Origin: Marinobacter sp. SS13-12
Lineage (GTDB): Bacteria > Pseudomonadota > Gammaproteobacteria > Pseudomonadales > Oleiphilaceae
Assembly: GCF_030227115.1 (NCBI RefSeq)
Contig: NZ_JASSUA010000001.1
Coordinates: 1,612,001-1,676,000, forward strand
Direction of reading: 5' to 3'
DNA length: 64,000 bases
A program made the translations under genes and the position numbers. Within the stretch, counting starts at the first letter, position 1, and each line of letters starts with the position of its first letter. Below, in pieces: positions 43,920 through 52,614 of this stretch. The notes beneath the pieces were generated by a model, which saw only the letters and a program-made list of their open reading frames with translations, did no database searches and was not told where the DNA came from.

Positions 43920-45773
43920 TTAAGCCTTGCCGGATGTGCCGGAATTGCCAGAATTGAGGGAAGTGATGTAAGCGCGCCAGCCGCCGAACTCGGTCACGTC
44001 CCGGGCGCCTTCAAAGCCGTAGCCTTCGCAGATAAAACCGTTCACCCAGCGGCCATCCGCCAGTTCCACATTGCCGATGCCCAGCGGCGCCGGGATCAGG
44101 TCCACAAAGGAGCCGAACGCCGAGGCCGGCATTTCCCACACTTCCACGATGATTTGCCGGCCCTCCCCATCTGCCACCCGCTTCAGCCCGGGCTTGGGCG
44201 GCGTGGTGTTGGGCAGGGCATAGAGGCGGTAGTTGGCGGAGGTGGTGGTCTGCTCCAGTAGTGCGGAGTAACGCTCGGTGAGCTGGGTGTTCAAAGGCAT
44301 GCCGCTAAGGTGCGCACCGACCACCGCCACCTGGATGGTGGGCGTGGAAATCTCCGCGCCGGGTGTTTCTTCCGGCCGGGGTTTGTCGGTGGCGCCCAAT
44401 GGGGTGGGGTGGGCATTCAGCCACTGGCAGGCCAGGTGCTGCAGTTCGGTGTCTTTCCAGGCGCCGCTGATCAGGGTAACGCCGAAGGGCAGGCCATCGT
44501 CCCGGAAGCCGGCGGGAATGGCCAGGGCACTGAAGTCCGCCAGGTTGACGAAATTGGTGTAGGTGCCCAGCTGGCTGTTCAGCGTGACCGGGTCGTTGTT
44601 GACCGCTTCAATGGTCGGCGCCGTGGGGGCGGTGGGCACCAGCAGGGCATCCACATCGGCCAGCAATTCATCAATCTGGCGCAGCAGTTCTTCCTTGCGG
44701 TACTGGGCCCCGAAGGTATCCGTGGCCGTGAACTTGCCGGCGTTGGCGATGATGCTTTTCACCACCGGGTTCATCTCGTTGCCATGGCTGGCCATGAAGG
44801 ATTCCACCGCGGCATGGCGCTCTGCCACCCAGGGGCCTTCATAGAGCAGGGCTGCCAGTTCCAGCATGGGGCTGAAGTCCAGGGGCACCAGCTCCACATT
44901 CTGCTGGCGCCACTGGCTGATGGCCGTGTTCCAGGCGGCTTCTGCCTGCTGGTCACCAAACCATTGCGGGTGTTCGGGAATGGCCAGGCGCTTGATCGGG
45001 CCGGGGCGACGAATGGCCGGGCCATCCAGGGGCAGGGCATAGGGCGCCTTGCGGGAGAAGGCATCGTCGGCATCAAAACCGTCCATGGCATCGGCCACCC
45101 GACCGGCGTCGTTCACGGTCAGCGCAAAAATCGACACACAATCCAGGGAACGACAGGCCGGCACCACCCCGTGGATGCTGAACAGCCCTTTGGTGGGCTT
45201 CAACCCCACCAGATTGTTCAGCCCGGCGGGCACCCGGCCGGAGCCGGCGGTGTCCGTGCCCAACGCAAACGGCACCAGGCCGCGTGCCGTAACAGAGGCC
45301 GAACCCGAGCTGGAGCCCCCGCTGATCACATCCGGATTGAAAGCATTGGAGACCGCCCCATAAGGCGAGCGTGTGCCCACCAGCCCGGTGGCAAACTGGT
45401 CGAGGTTGGTCTTGCCGATCAGCACGGCACCTGCGGCCTTCAGCCGGGCAATCACCGTGGCGTCCTCTTCCGGCGAATAGGCATAGGCCGGGCAGCCTGC
45501 CGTGGTTTCGAACCCGACAGCGTCAATATTGTCCTTCGCTGCGAAAGGAACGCCATACAGCGGCAGGCGGCTGATATCGCCACCCACCTTGTTAAGGGTA
45601 CCCGCCAGATCGAACAACGCCGCCTGCAACTGCGTGCTCCCTGACAGTGCAATCCAGGCGTTGTCGGCTGTATCCAGGCTGGCGACCAGTTCGCCTAGCA
45701 GTTTCTCGGGCGTAGCGCCCGATTGATAGGCGTTCCGCCAGTCCTCAATGGTCCATCCGAGTGTTGCGGGCAT
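43920..45773 (-). CDS. atzF: Allophanate hydrolase
   Basis: 617-aa enzyme that splits allophanate into ammonia and CO2. The N-terminal amidase domain has the Ser-cisSer-Lys triad: Lys80 in VPFAAKDNID, the Ser cluster in SGGSSSGSAS (about 151-160) and Ser178 in DTAGSGRVPAGLNN. The C-terminal domain (about 470-617; EISTPTIQVAVVGAHLSGMPLNTQL...ICEGYGFEGARDVTEFGGWRAY) is the AtzF-type one. It is first in the operon with urea carboxylase; together they replace urease. Confidence 0.95.
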   Translation of the reverse strand: MPATLGWTIEDWRNAYQSGATPEKLLGELVASLDTADNAWIALSGSTQLQAALFDLAGTLNKVGGDISRLPLYGVPFAAKDNIDAVGFETTAGCPAYAYSPEEDATVIARLKAAGAVLIGKTNLDQFATGLVGTRSPYGAVSNAFNPDVISGGSSSGSASVTARGLVPFALGTDTAGSGRVPAGLNNLVGLKPTKGLFSIHGVVPACRSLDCVSIFALTVNDAGRVADAMDGFDADDAFSRKAPYALPLDGPAIRRPGPIKRLAIPEHPQWFGDQQAEAAWNTAISQWRQQNVELVPLDFSPMLELAALLYEGPWVAERHAAVESFMASHGNEMNPVVKSIIANAGKFTATDTFGAQYRKEELLRQIDELLADVDALLVPTAPTAPTIEAVNNDPVTLNSQLGTYTNFVNLADFSALAIPAGFRDDGLPFGVTLISGAWKDTELQHLACQWLNAHPTPLGATDKPRPEETPGAEISTPTIQVAVVGAHLSGMPLNTQLTERYSALLEQTTTSANYRLYALPNTTPPKPGLKRVADGEGRQIIVEVWEMPASAFGSFVDLIPAPLGIGNVELADGRWVNGFICEGYGFEGARDVTEFGGWRAYITSLNSGNSGTSGKA

Positions 45774-45799
45774 GGTTCGTCCTCATGTGCGTTATCAAC

Positions 45800-45807
45800 T
45801 TGTATAC
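45800..45807. promoter_or_regulatory. TTGTATAC motif, atzF side
   Basis: TTGTATAC within CTTGTATACATG, 27 bp upstream of the atzF start. It repeats at 45999-46006 near urtA. The GTATAC core is palindromic and suits an FCD-type GntR protein such as the one encoded at 39227. Confidence 0.5.
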
Positions 45808-45998
45808 ATGAGCAATGGCAATGCCCGTGCCATTCGAAGTGGATTTAAAAATAACCAATAGAAACAGATAGATATGTGGATATGGCAAGAAAGGAGACAT
45901 TTTGAGGGCGCACTATCGATGGGCAGATGCACCAGAAAAAGGCCCGGAAACCGAAGATTTGTGGCTTCTGGAACGCGGGAAGGGAGGTGCCGGATAGC

Positions 45999-46006
45999 TT
46001 GTATAC
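45999..46006. promoter_or_regulatory. TTGTATAC motif, urtA side
   Basis: Second copy of TTGTATAC, in CTTGTATACTAG, 39 bp before the predicted sigma-54 promoter of urtA. The two copies frame the 350-bp divergent region between the urea degradation and urea transport operons. Confidence 0.5.
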
Positions 46007-46044
46007 TAGATAACTTGCTGTTTTGGATGGGGTTCAGTGAAAGC

Positions 46045-46060
46045 TGGAACGACAGATGCA
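46045..46060 (+). promoter_or_regulatory. Predicted sigma-54 promoter of urtABCDE
   Basis: TGGAACG-ACAG-ATGCA matches the RpoN consensus TGGCACG-N4-TTGCA at 10 of 12 defined positions, with the invariant GG and GC ten bases apart. Transcription would start near 46071, about 50 bp before the urtA ATG. This fits nitrogen-limitation control by NtrC, known for urea transporters. Confidence 0.65.
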
Positions 46061-46123
46061 GTGGCAGGAGTGCGTTTACTCAAGCGAATGGCACGAACCA
46101 ACCTGCAAACAAGGACGCACAAC

Positions 46124-47431
46124 ATGACCATCAAAAAACACGTGAAACTTGGCCTCTCAGCGCTGGCCCTCTCTGTCTCCCTTAACGCCATGGCCGCCGA
46201 GGACCCGATCAAGGTCGGTATCCTTCACTCACTCTCCGGCACCATGGCCATCAGTGAAACGGTCCTGAAAGACACCGTGGAAATGCTCATTGAAAAGCAG
46301 AACGCCGAAGGCGGCGTGCTCGGCCGCCAACTGGAAGCGGTGGTAGTAGACCCGGCCTCCAACTGGCCACTGTTTGCGGAAAAAGCCCGCGAGCTGCTGG
46401 CCCAGGAAAAGGTCGACGTGATCTTCGGCAACTGGACTTCGGTGTCCCGCAAATCCGTACTGCCGGTGGTGGAGGAACTCAACGGCCTGCTGTTCTACCC
46501 GGTTCAGTACGAAGGTGAAGAGTCTTCCGAGAACGTCTTCTACACCGGCGCCGCTCCCAACCAGCAGGCGATTCCTGCGGTGAACTACCTGATGAACAAC
46601 ATCGGTGTTGAACGCTGGGTACTGGCGGGCACGGACTACGTCTACCCGCGCACCACCAACAAGATCCTTGAGACCTACCTGATGGACATGGGCGTGGCCA
46701 AGGAAGACATCATGATCAACTACACGCCTTTCGGGCATTCCGACTGGCAGAACATCGTGTCTGACATCAAGCGCTTCGGTTCCGCTGGCAAGAAGACCGC
46801 CGTGGTCTCCACCATCAACGGCGACGCCAACGTGCCGTTCTACCGCGAACTGGGCAACCAGGGCATCTCCGCCTCCGACATCCCGGTGGTTGCCTTCTCT
46901 GTGGGTGAGCAGGAGCTCTCCGGTATCGACACCGGCCCGCTGGTTGGCCACCTGGCTGCCTGGAACTACTTCATGAGCGTGGACAGCGACGCCAACTACG
47001 ACTTCATCGATCAGTGGGTGGCACACACCGGTGACGAAGAAGCCGTCACCAACGACCCGATGGAAGCCCACTACATCGGCTTCAACATGTACATCGAGGC
47101 CGTCAAAAAAGCCGGCACCACCGACGTGGACGCCGTGAAAGACGCCATCATCGGTGTATCCGTACCCAACCTGACCGGTGGCTACGCCGCCATGATGCCC
47201 AACCACCACATCACCAAGCCGGTGCTGATTGGCGAAATCCAGGACAACGGCCAGTTCTCCGTGGTCTGGGAAACCCCGTCCACCGTCGCTGGCGATGCCT
47301 GGTCTGACTACCTGCCCGGTTCAAGGGACCTGATTGCCGACTGGCGCAAGCCGATGTTCTGCGGAACCTTCAACACCAAAACCGGCAGTTGCGGCGCCTC
47401 CGCCGGCGAAATGGCGGCTGCCGACGAGTAA
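46124..47431 (+). CDS. urtA: Urea ABC transporter substrate-binding protein
   Basis: 435 aa from the ATG at 46124, preceded by AAGGA. The signal peptide MTIKKHVKLGLSALALSVSLNAMA is cut before AEDPIKVGILHSLSGTMAISE. The family-5 binding protein body shows LEAVVVDPASNWPLFAEKARELLAQEKVDVIFGNWTSVSRKSVLPVVEE, LFYPVQYEGEESSENVFYTGAAPNQQAIPAV and the C-terminal ADWRKPMFCGTFN typical of UrtA. It opens the urtABCDE operon, divergent from the urea-degrading operon. Confidence 0.96.
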   Translation: MTIKKHVKLGLSALALSVSLNAMAAEDPIKVGILHSLSGTMAISETVLKDTVEMLIEKQNAEGGVLGRQLEAVVVDPASNWPLFAEKARELLAQEKVDVIFGNWTSVSRKSVLPVVEELNGLLFYPVQYEGEESSENVFYTGAAPNQQAIPAVNYLMNNIGVERWVLAGTDYVYPRTTNKILETYLMDMGVAKEDIMINYTPFGHSDWQNIVSDIKRFGSAGKKTAVVSTINGDANVPFYRELGNQGISASDIPVVAFSVGEQELSGIDTGPLVGHLAAWNYFMSVDSDANYDFIDQWVAHTGDEEAVTNDPMEAHYIGFNMYIEAVKKAGTTDVDAVKDAIIGVSVPNLTGGYAAMMPNHHITKPVLIGEIQDNGQFSVVWETPSTVAGDAWSDYLPGSRDLIADWRKPMFCGTFNTKTGSCGASAGEMAAADE

Positions 47432-47532
47432 GGCCTAGCAGCTGATATAGCAATACAGGCAGACCGGGGGTGGCCAGTACGCGGCCCCCGGTTGTCGCCT
47501 CCGCAACCCGCTTTCAACAGACAGGACAGATT

Positions 47533-49131
47533 ATGGGCATCCTCCGATCGCTCACATTGCTGCTTATTGCCCTGGCTTCCGTGCTCTCACTTCCTGCCAC
47601 CGCACAGCAGGACGATCCCGGCAAGCAACTGCTGTTCAACCTCGCAGAAGCGCCGGCCAGCCAAGTGGAGCAGGCCATCCAGGCCATCGTCAGCAGCGGT
47701 GATTCCAGAGCCAGGGGCTGGCTTGAAGCCTACGGCAACAACCGCCTGAGCCGGGTAAAAGACACGGGCCAGGTCGTCGTGGTGCTGAACAACCGGGGCC
47801 GCGACTGGACAATTGCCAACCCGCTGACCGGAGAGAACATGGACGACATGTCCCGCCGTGAGCTGGACAGGGTCGCCATCAACAACCGCATTCGTGGCCA
47901 GCTTGAAGGCATACTGGCCATGCTGGACCTGAACGCCCCGGACCCGAACGTGCGTGAAGCCTCCGCACAGGACATGATGGGCAAGGTGGACGCCTCCCTG
48001 GTCGAGCCGCTGGAAGCGCGTCTGGAACTGGAAGAGAGCGCAAAAGTGCGCAACCGAATTGAAGAAGCCCTGGCCATTTACCGGGTGGGCGAGGGCAACC
48101 TGGAGGCCGTGGACGTGCTGGCCGGCAGCCTGCACCCCCGTGCCCGCGCCGCCCTCAACGAGGCCGTCCGGGGCGAGAATCCTGCGCTGGCCACCAAGGC
48201 CAAACAGGCACTGAGCACCATCGAACAGAAACTGAAACTGAACCGTGCTGCAGAGACCCTCTATTTTGGCCTCAGCCTCGGCTCGGTTCTGGTACTCGCC
48301 GCCATCGGCCTGGCCATCACCTTCGGCGTGATGGGCGTGATCAACATGGCCCACGGCGAACTGATCATGCTGGGCGCCTACACCACCTGGGGCATGCAGC
48401 AGCTCTTCCCCGGCCAGCCCGGCCTGGCACTGATTCTCTCGATTCCCGCCGGCTTTTTGGTGGCCGCCACCGCAGGCATCATCATCGAACGCAGCGTGAT
48501 CCAGTATTTGAAGGGCCGCCCCCTGGAAACCCTGCTGGCCACCTTCGGTATCAGCCTGATCCTGCAGCAACTGGTGCGTACCGTGATCTCCCCCCAGAAC
48601 CGTACCGTGGTCACGCCGGAGTGGATGAGCGGCTCGCTGGTGATCAACGACGCACTCTCGCTCACCCTCAATCGCCTGTACGTGCTGGGCTTCGCGCTGG
48701 TGGTTTTCGCGGCACTGATGCTGATCATGCGCAAGACCCGCCTGGGCCTGGAAGTGCGCGCTGTGACCCAGAACCGCAACATGGCCCGCTCCATGGGCAT
48801 CCGCGCTACGCGGGTAGACATCATGACCTTTGCCCTGGGCTCCGGCGTTGCCGGCCTGGCCGGGGTGGCGCTTTCCCAGCTCACCAACGTCGGCCCCAAC
48901 CTGGGCCAGAACTACATCATCGACTCCTTCATGGTGGTGGTGTTCGGTGGCGTGGGCAACCTCTGGGGCACGCTGATTGCCGGGCTCTCCCTGGGCACCA
49001 TCAACCAGCTGCTGGAACCCTGGGCCGGTGCCGTACTCGCCAAGATCATCGTGCTGGTGTTCATCATTCTATTCATCCAGAAACGGCCAAAGGGGCTCTT
49101 CCCCCAGAAAGGCCGGGCAGCGGAGGGCTGA
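47533..49131 (+). CDS. urtB: Urea ABC transporter permease UrtB
   Basis: 532 aa from the ATG at 47533 (AGGA upstream). It has a signal-like start (MGILRSLTLLLIALASVLSLPATAQ), then a long periplasmic N-terminal extension of about 200 residues with HEAT-like helices (ARGWLEAYGNNRLSRVKDTGQVVVVLNN...EAVDVLAGSLHPRARAALNEAV) that is normal for UrtB. The LivH-type permease follows: LAITFGVMGVINMAHGELIMLGAYTTW, VRAVTQNRNMARSMGIRATRVD and VVVFGGVGNLWGTLIAGL. Confidence 0.95.
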   Translation: MGILRSLTLLLIALASVLSLPATAQQDDPGKQLLFNLAEAPASQVEQAIQAIVSSGDSRARGWLEAYGNNRLSRVKDTGQVVVVLNNRGRDWTIANPLTGENMDDMSRRELDRVAINNRIRGQLEGILAMLDLNAPDPNVREASAQDMMGKVDASLVEPLEARLELEESAKVRNRIEEALAIYRVGEGNLEAVDVLAGSLHPRARAALNEAVRGENPALATKAKQALSTIEQKLKLNRAAETLYFGLSLGSVLVLAAIGLAITFGVMGVINMAHGELIMLGAYTTWGMQQLFPGQPGLALILSIPAGFLVAATAGIIIERSVIQYLKGRPLETLLATFGISLILQQLVRTVISPQNRTVVTPEWMSGSLVINDALSLTLNRLYVLGFALVVFAALMLIMRKTRLGLEVRAVTQNRNMARSMGIRATRVDIMTFALGSGVAGLAGVALSQLTNVGPNLGQNYIIDSFMVVVFGGVGNLWGTLIAGLSLGTINQLLEPWAGAVLAKIIVLVFIILFIQKRPKGLFPQKGRAAEG

Positions 49132-49134
49132 GTT

Positions 49135-50277
49135 ATGGCGGTATCACAGAACTGGCTGCTCCGGCCCTTTCAGGAGCGTTCCACGCAGATATTCCTGGGC
49201 GTACTGTTCGCGGCCCTGGTGGTGGTGACTTTCCTCCACCTGTTCATGCCCCAGGACAGCGCCCTGCATGTCAGCGCCTACACCGTCACCCTGCTGGGCA
49301 AGTACCTGTGCTATGCCTTGCTGGCGGTCGCGGTGGACCTGGTGTGGGGTTACCTCGGTATCCTCAGCCTGGGCCACGGCGCCTTCTTTGCCCTCGGTGG
49401 CTACGCCATGGGCATGTACCTGATGCGCCAGATTGGTGACCGCGGCACCTACGGCGACCCCATCCTGCCGGACTTCATGGTGTTCCTGAACTGGGACGAA
49501 CTGCCCTGGTACTGGCTGGGCTTCGACATGGCCTGGTTCGCCTTCATCATGGTGCTGCTGGCACCGGGCATTCTGGCGCTGGTGTTCGGCTTCCTGGCCT
49601 TCCGCTCGCGGGTGACCGGCGTGTACCTCTCCATCATCACCCAGGCGCTGACCTTTGCGCTGATGCTGGCCTTCTTCCGCAATGAAATGGGCTTTGGCGG
49701 CAACAACGGCCTGACAGACTTCCGCGATATCCTGGGCTTCAACCTGCGCACCGACGCCACACGGTTGGGGCTGTTCATCGCTACCGGCATCGCCCTGGCC
49801 ATCGGCTACGTGATCTGCCGCGCCATCGTGGCCAGCAAACTGGGCCGGGTCAGCATCGCCTGCCGCGACGCCGAAGCCCGCACCCGCTTCCTGGGTTACA
49901 GGGTGGAACGGGTGCAGCTGTTCGTGTTCGTGGTGTCCGCCATGCTGGCGGGTGTGGCCGGGGCGCTGTACGTGCCGCAGGTGGGCATCATCAACCCCAG
50001 CGAATTCTCGCCGCTGTTCTCCATCGAAATCGTGGTGTGGGTGGCCCTGGGTGGCCGCGCAACTCTCTACGGCGCGGTGATCGGCGCCATCCTGGTGAAC
50101 TACGCCAAAACCGTGTTCACCGGCGTCATGCCGGACGCCTGGCTGTTGATGCTCGGCGGCCTGTTCGTGCTGGTGACCGTGTTCCTGCCCAAGGGCATCG
50201 CCGGCCTGCTGCAGAAACGCCAGAAGCCGGATAACAACGACACCGAAACGCCCGAAGCACAGGAGGCCACCGCATGA
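49135..50277 (+). CDS. urtC: Urea ABC transporter permease UrtC
   Basis: 380-aa LivM-type inner-membrane permease starting 3 bp after the urtB stop. DLVWGYLGILSLGHGAFFALGGYAMGMYLMRQIGDRG, FGGNNGLTDFRDILGF and VSIACRDAEARTRFLGYRVERVQLFVFVVSAMLAGVAGALYVPQVGIINPSEF are typical. The C-terminus is hydrophilic (NNDTETPEAQEA). It overlaps urtD by 4 bp. Confidence 0.95.
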   Translation: MAVSQNWLLRPFQERSTQIFLGVLFAALVVVTFLHLFMPQDSALHVSAYTVTLLGKYLCYALLAVAVDLVWGYLGILSLGHGAFFALGGYAMGMYLMRQIGDRGTYGDPILPDFMVFLNWDELPWYWLGFDMAWFAFIMVLLAPGILALVFGFLAFRSRVTGVYLSIITQALTFALMLAFFRNEMGFGGNNGLTDFRDILGFNLRTDATRLGLFIATGIALAIGYVICRAIVASKLGRVSIACRDAEARTRFLGYRVERVQLFVFVVSAMLAGVAGALYVPQVGIINPSEFSPLFSIEIVVWVALGGRATLYGAVIGAILVNYAKTVFTGVMPDAWLLMLGGLFVLVTVFLPKGIAGLLQKRQKPDNNDTETPEAQEATA

Positions 50278-51098
50278 GCATGCTGGAGCAACTCACCCAT
50301 CGCGACCGCGTGTTCGACTTCCTTGCCCCCGTGGCCTCGCCAGTCGACGTGCGCCACGGCCCCATCCTGTACATGGAAGGCGTGAACGTAAGCTTTGACG
50401 GCTTCAAGGCCATCAACAACCTCAACCTCACGGTGGATGACGGCGAACTGCGCTGCATCATCGGCCCCAACGGCGCGGGCAAAACCACTATGATGGACAT
50501 CATCACCGGCAAAACACGCCCGGACACGGGCTCCGTATGGTTCGGCAGCCGCCACAACCTGCTCACCAAGAACGAGCCGGACATCGCCAGCCTGGGCATC
50601 GGCCGCAAGTTCCAGAAACCCACCGTGTTCGAAGCACTCACCGTGTTCGAAAACCTGGAACTGGCCATGGCCGCCGACAAACGCATCCTGCCCACCCTGA
50701 CCGCCATCATGAAACCGGAATACCGGGACCGCATCGACGAAGTGCTGGAAACCATCGGCCTGCAACAACTGCGGGACAGACTCGCCGGCATCCTCTCCCA
50801 CGGTCAGAAACAGTGGCTGGAAATCGGCATGCTGCTGATGCAGAGGCCAAGGCTGCTGCTGGTGGACGAGCCGGTCGCGGGCATGACCGAACAGGAAATG
50901 GAACGCACCGCCGAACTGCTCACCAGCCTGGCCGGCAAACAGTCCGTTGTGGTGGTGGAGCACGACATGGGCTTTGTGCGCTCCATCGCCCGCCAGGTGA
51001 CCGTTCTGCACCAGGGCAGCGTGCTGGCCGAAGGCACCATGGACCAGGTCTCCAACGACCCGGAAGTGATCAAGGTATACCTGGGGGAGGAGGCGTAA
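50274..51098 (+). CDS. urtD: Urea ABC transporter ATP-binding protein UrtD
   Basis: 274-aa LivG-type ATPase. GPNGAGKTTMMDII is the Walker A, LSHGQKQWLEIGMLLM the ABC signature (SHGQ instead of SGGQ, normal for UrtD), LLLVDEPVAGMTEQE the Walker B with the D-loop, and VVVVEHDMGFV the switch His. The start overlaps the urtC stop and the stop overlaps the urtE start (TAATG). Confidence 0.95.
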   Translation: MSMLEQLTHRDRVFDFLAPVASPVDVRHGPILYMEGVNVSFDGFKAINNLNLTVDDGELRCIIGPNGAGKTTMMDIITGKTRPDTGSVWFGSRHNLLTKNEPDIASLGIGRKFQKPTVFEALTVFENLELAMAADKRILPTLTAIMKPEYRDRIDEVLETIGLQQLRDRLAGILSHGQKQWLEIGMLLMQRPRLLLVDEPVAGMTEQEMERTAELLTSLAGKQSVVVVEHDMGFVRSIARQVTVLHQGSVLAEGTMDQVSNDPEVIKVYLGEEA

Positions 51099-51796
51099 TG
51101 CTCAAGATCCAGAAGCTCAACCAATACTACGGCGAAAGCCACACCCTCTGGGATCTGGACCTGGACGTACCCCAGGGCCAATGCACCTGCGTAATGGGCC
51201 GCAACGGCGTGGGCAAAACCACCCTGATGAAATGCATCATGGGCGAGGAAGCCACCAAAAGCGGCAGCATCGAATTCGCCCAGGATGTGGAACTCACCAA
51301 AAAGAAAATTGAAGACCGCTCACGCCTCGGTATTGGCTACGTGCCCCAGGGAAGGCAGATATTCCCGCTGCTGACCGTGGAAGAAAACCTGCGCACCGGC
51401 CTGGCCGTGCGTGCAGATGGCAGCAAGAAAATTCCCGAGCGGGTGTATGAGTTGTTTCCGGTGCTGAAGGAAATGAAGAATCGCAGAGGTGGTGATCTAT
51501 CTGGTGGGCAGCAACAGCAGCTGGCCATTGGCCGGGCGCTGGTGATCGAGCCCAGGCTGCTGATTCTGGACGAGCCGGGGGAGGGCATTCAGCCGAACAT
51601 AGTGGCGCAGATTGGGGAGGTTATTCGCAGGCTGATTGAGGAGGATGGCCTGACGGTTCTGCTGGTTGAGCAGAAGTTGCCGTTTGCGCGGAAGTATGCG
51701 GATCGGTTTGCGATTTTGGATCGGGGGAGGCGGGTTGCTGAAGACGAAATCGGTGGTCTTACCGATGAGCTGATCAAAAAGCATCTTACGGTGTAA
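51098..51796 (+). CDS. urtE: Urea ABC transporter ATP-binding protein UrtE
   Basis: 232-aa LivF-type ATPase. It begins at the ATG overlapping the urtD stop (GGAGG just upstream). [17 protein letters not shown] is the Walker [16 protein letters not shown] the signature, [15 protein letters not shown] the Walker B and [17 protein letters not shown] the switch region. Last intact gene of the operon; a decayed ureG follows within 10 bp. Confidence 0.95.
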   Translation: MLKIQKLNQYYGESHTLWDLDLDVPQGQCTCVMGRNGVGKTTLMKCIMGEEATKSGSIEFAQDVELTKKKIEDRSRLGIGYVPQGRQIFPLLTVEENLRTGLAVRADGSKKIPERVYELFPVLKEMKNRRGGDLSGGQQQQLAIGRALVIEPRLLILDEPGEGIQPNIVAQIGEVIRRLIEEDGLTVLLVEQKLPFARKYADRFAILDRGRRVAEDEIGGLTDELIKKHLTV

Positions 51797-51802
51797 GGGG
51801 CT

Positions 51803-52203
51803 ATCGGAAAATCGCACTATTGCGCCGATTGTGCGAGGCCCTGAAAGACCACTACGACCTCGGCGAGGAAACCGGCGACTGCCCCCACACCGCCATCAAC
51901 GATCTGCAAAGCCGCCACCTCGAGCTGATACTGGTCGAATCCGGTGGCGACAAGATCCTCCGCAAAGGCGGCCCCGGCATCACCAAATCCGACCTGCTGA
52001 TCCTCAACCAGATCAACAGCGCCGAACAGGTACATGCTTTCCCGGATGTGATGGACCGGGATTCAAAGAACATGCGCGGCTAAAGGCCCTTCGTGTTCAC
52101 CAACCTGTATGACGGGGTAGGGCTTGAGACGATTATCAGCTTTATTCTGGAGCGCGGCCTGCTGACCGAAAGACGCCCGAACCAACTTACCGAAACCGCT
52201 TAA
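51803..52203 (+). pseudogene. ureG: Remnant of urease accessory GTPase gene ureG
   Basis: Conceptual translation across lesions gives UreG pieces in order: GKS then [16 protein letters not shown] after a one-base loss near the P-loop, [52 protein letters not shown], an in-frame TAA (52081-52083), then RPFVFTNLYDGVGLETIISFI. Intact UreG has about 205 residues; the switch and central parts are missing. The gene cannot make a working GTPase. Its place after urtE is where urease genes stand in organisms with linked urt-ure clusters. Confidence 0.9.
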
Positions 52204-52210
52204 GATAAAG

Positions 52211-52407
52211 GTGAAAAGACCACGAGCACATTCACCCGACTACTGATGTCCACCGGACTGATGGTTTCCGCCACCCCGGCCTCCGCCCATTCCTGCCACG
52301 AAGCCATTGGCGACGGCCGGCATATTGGACGCCTGTTTGCGATTGGAGCCTCCGGCATCGTTGCTGTCTATACGCTGAAGCGAGCAAAGCGAGGCGCTAA
52401 AGACTGA
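52211..52407 (+). pseudogene. Possible remnant of a HupE/UreJ-type membrane protein gene
   Basis: After the ureG remnant, a GTG with a one-base deletion in its A-run would restart KTTSTFTRLLMSTGLMVSATPASAHS, a signal peptide like those of HupE/UreJ proteins. The frame then jumps to GRLFAIGASGIVAVYTLKRAKR, which could be the last membrane helix with the middle deleted. The likeness is by eye and short, so the assignment is tentative. Confidence 0.4.
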
Positions 52408-52614
52408 GGTCTCCATTGGTAGTGCCCATGTTGCTCTACCTTGAGGAGTCCGAAAAAGCGTAGGGAAAACAGGTAGCTGTTCGGGATGACCGGACAGCTT
52501 TTTGTGGCATAAAAAATATGTTTTTTTGTAATTGAGGCAGGAAAAAAGCACGGAGATGGTCTAGTGTAGGTAGCTAAACACTACGGAAGCGCCGATTGTT
52601 AGGGATAATGTCCT

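Noticed and set aside
46089..46108. TGGCACG followed by CTGCA as a second sigma-54 promoter before urtA.
   Set aside because: GG and GC are 13 bases apart instead of 10, so the spacing is wrong. The site at 46045 has correct spacing.
45774..46123. Guanidine-I (ykkC) riboswitch, often present before urea carboxylase-type genes.
   Set aside because: No ACGR-type conserved segments in the right order on either strand. Carboxyguanidine deiminase genes are also absent, so urea is the likely substrate.
45874..46185. 103-codon open frame on the plus strand between atzF and urtA.
   Set aside because: It runs through the predicted operator, the sigma-54 site and into urtA in another frame, with low-complexity basic sequence and no family likeness.
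48621..49439. Plus-strand frame overlapping urtB and urtC.
   Set aside because: Arg/Pro/Gly-rich shadow of the two permease genes.
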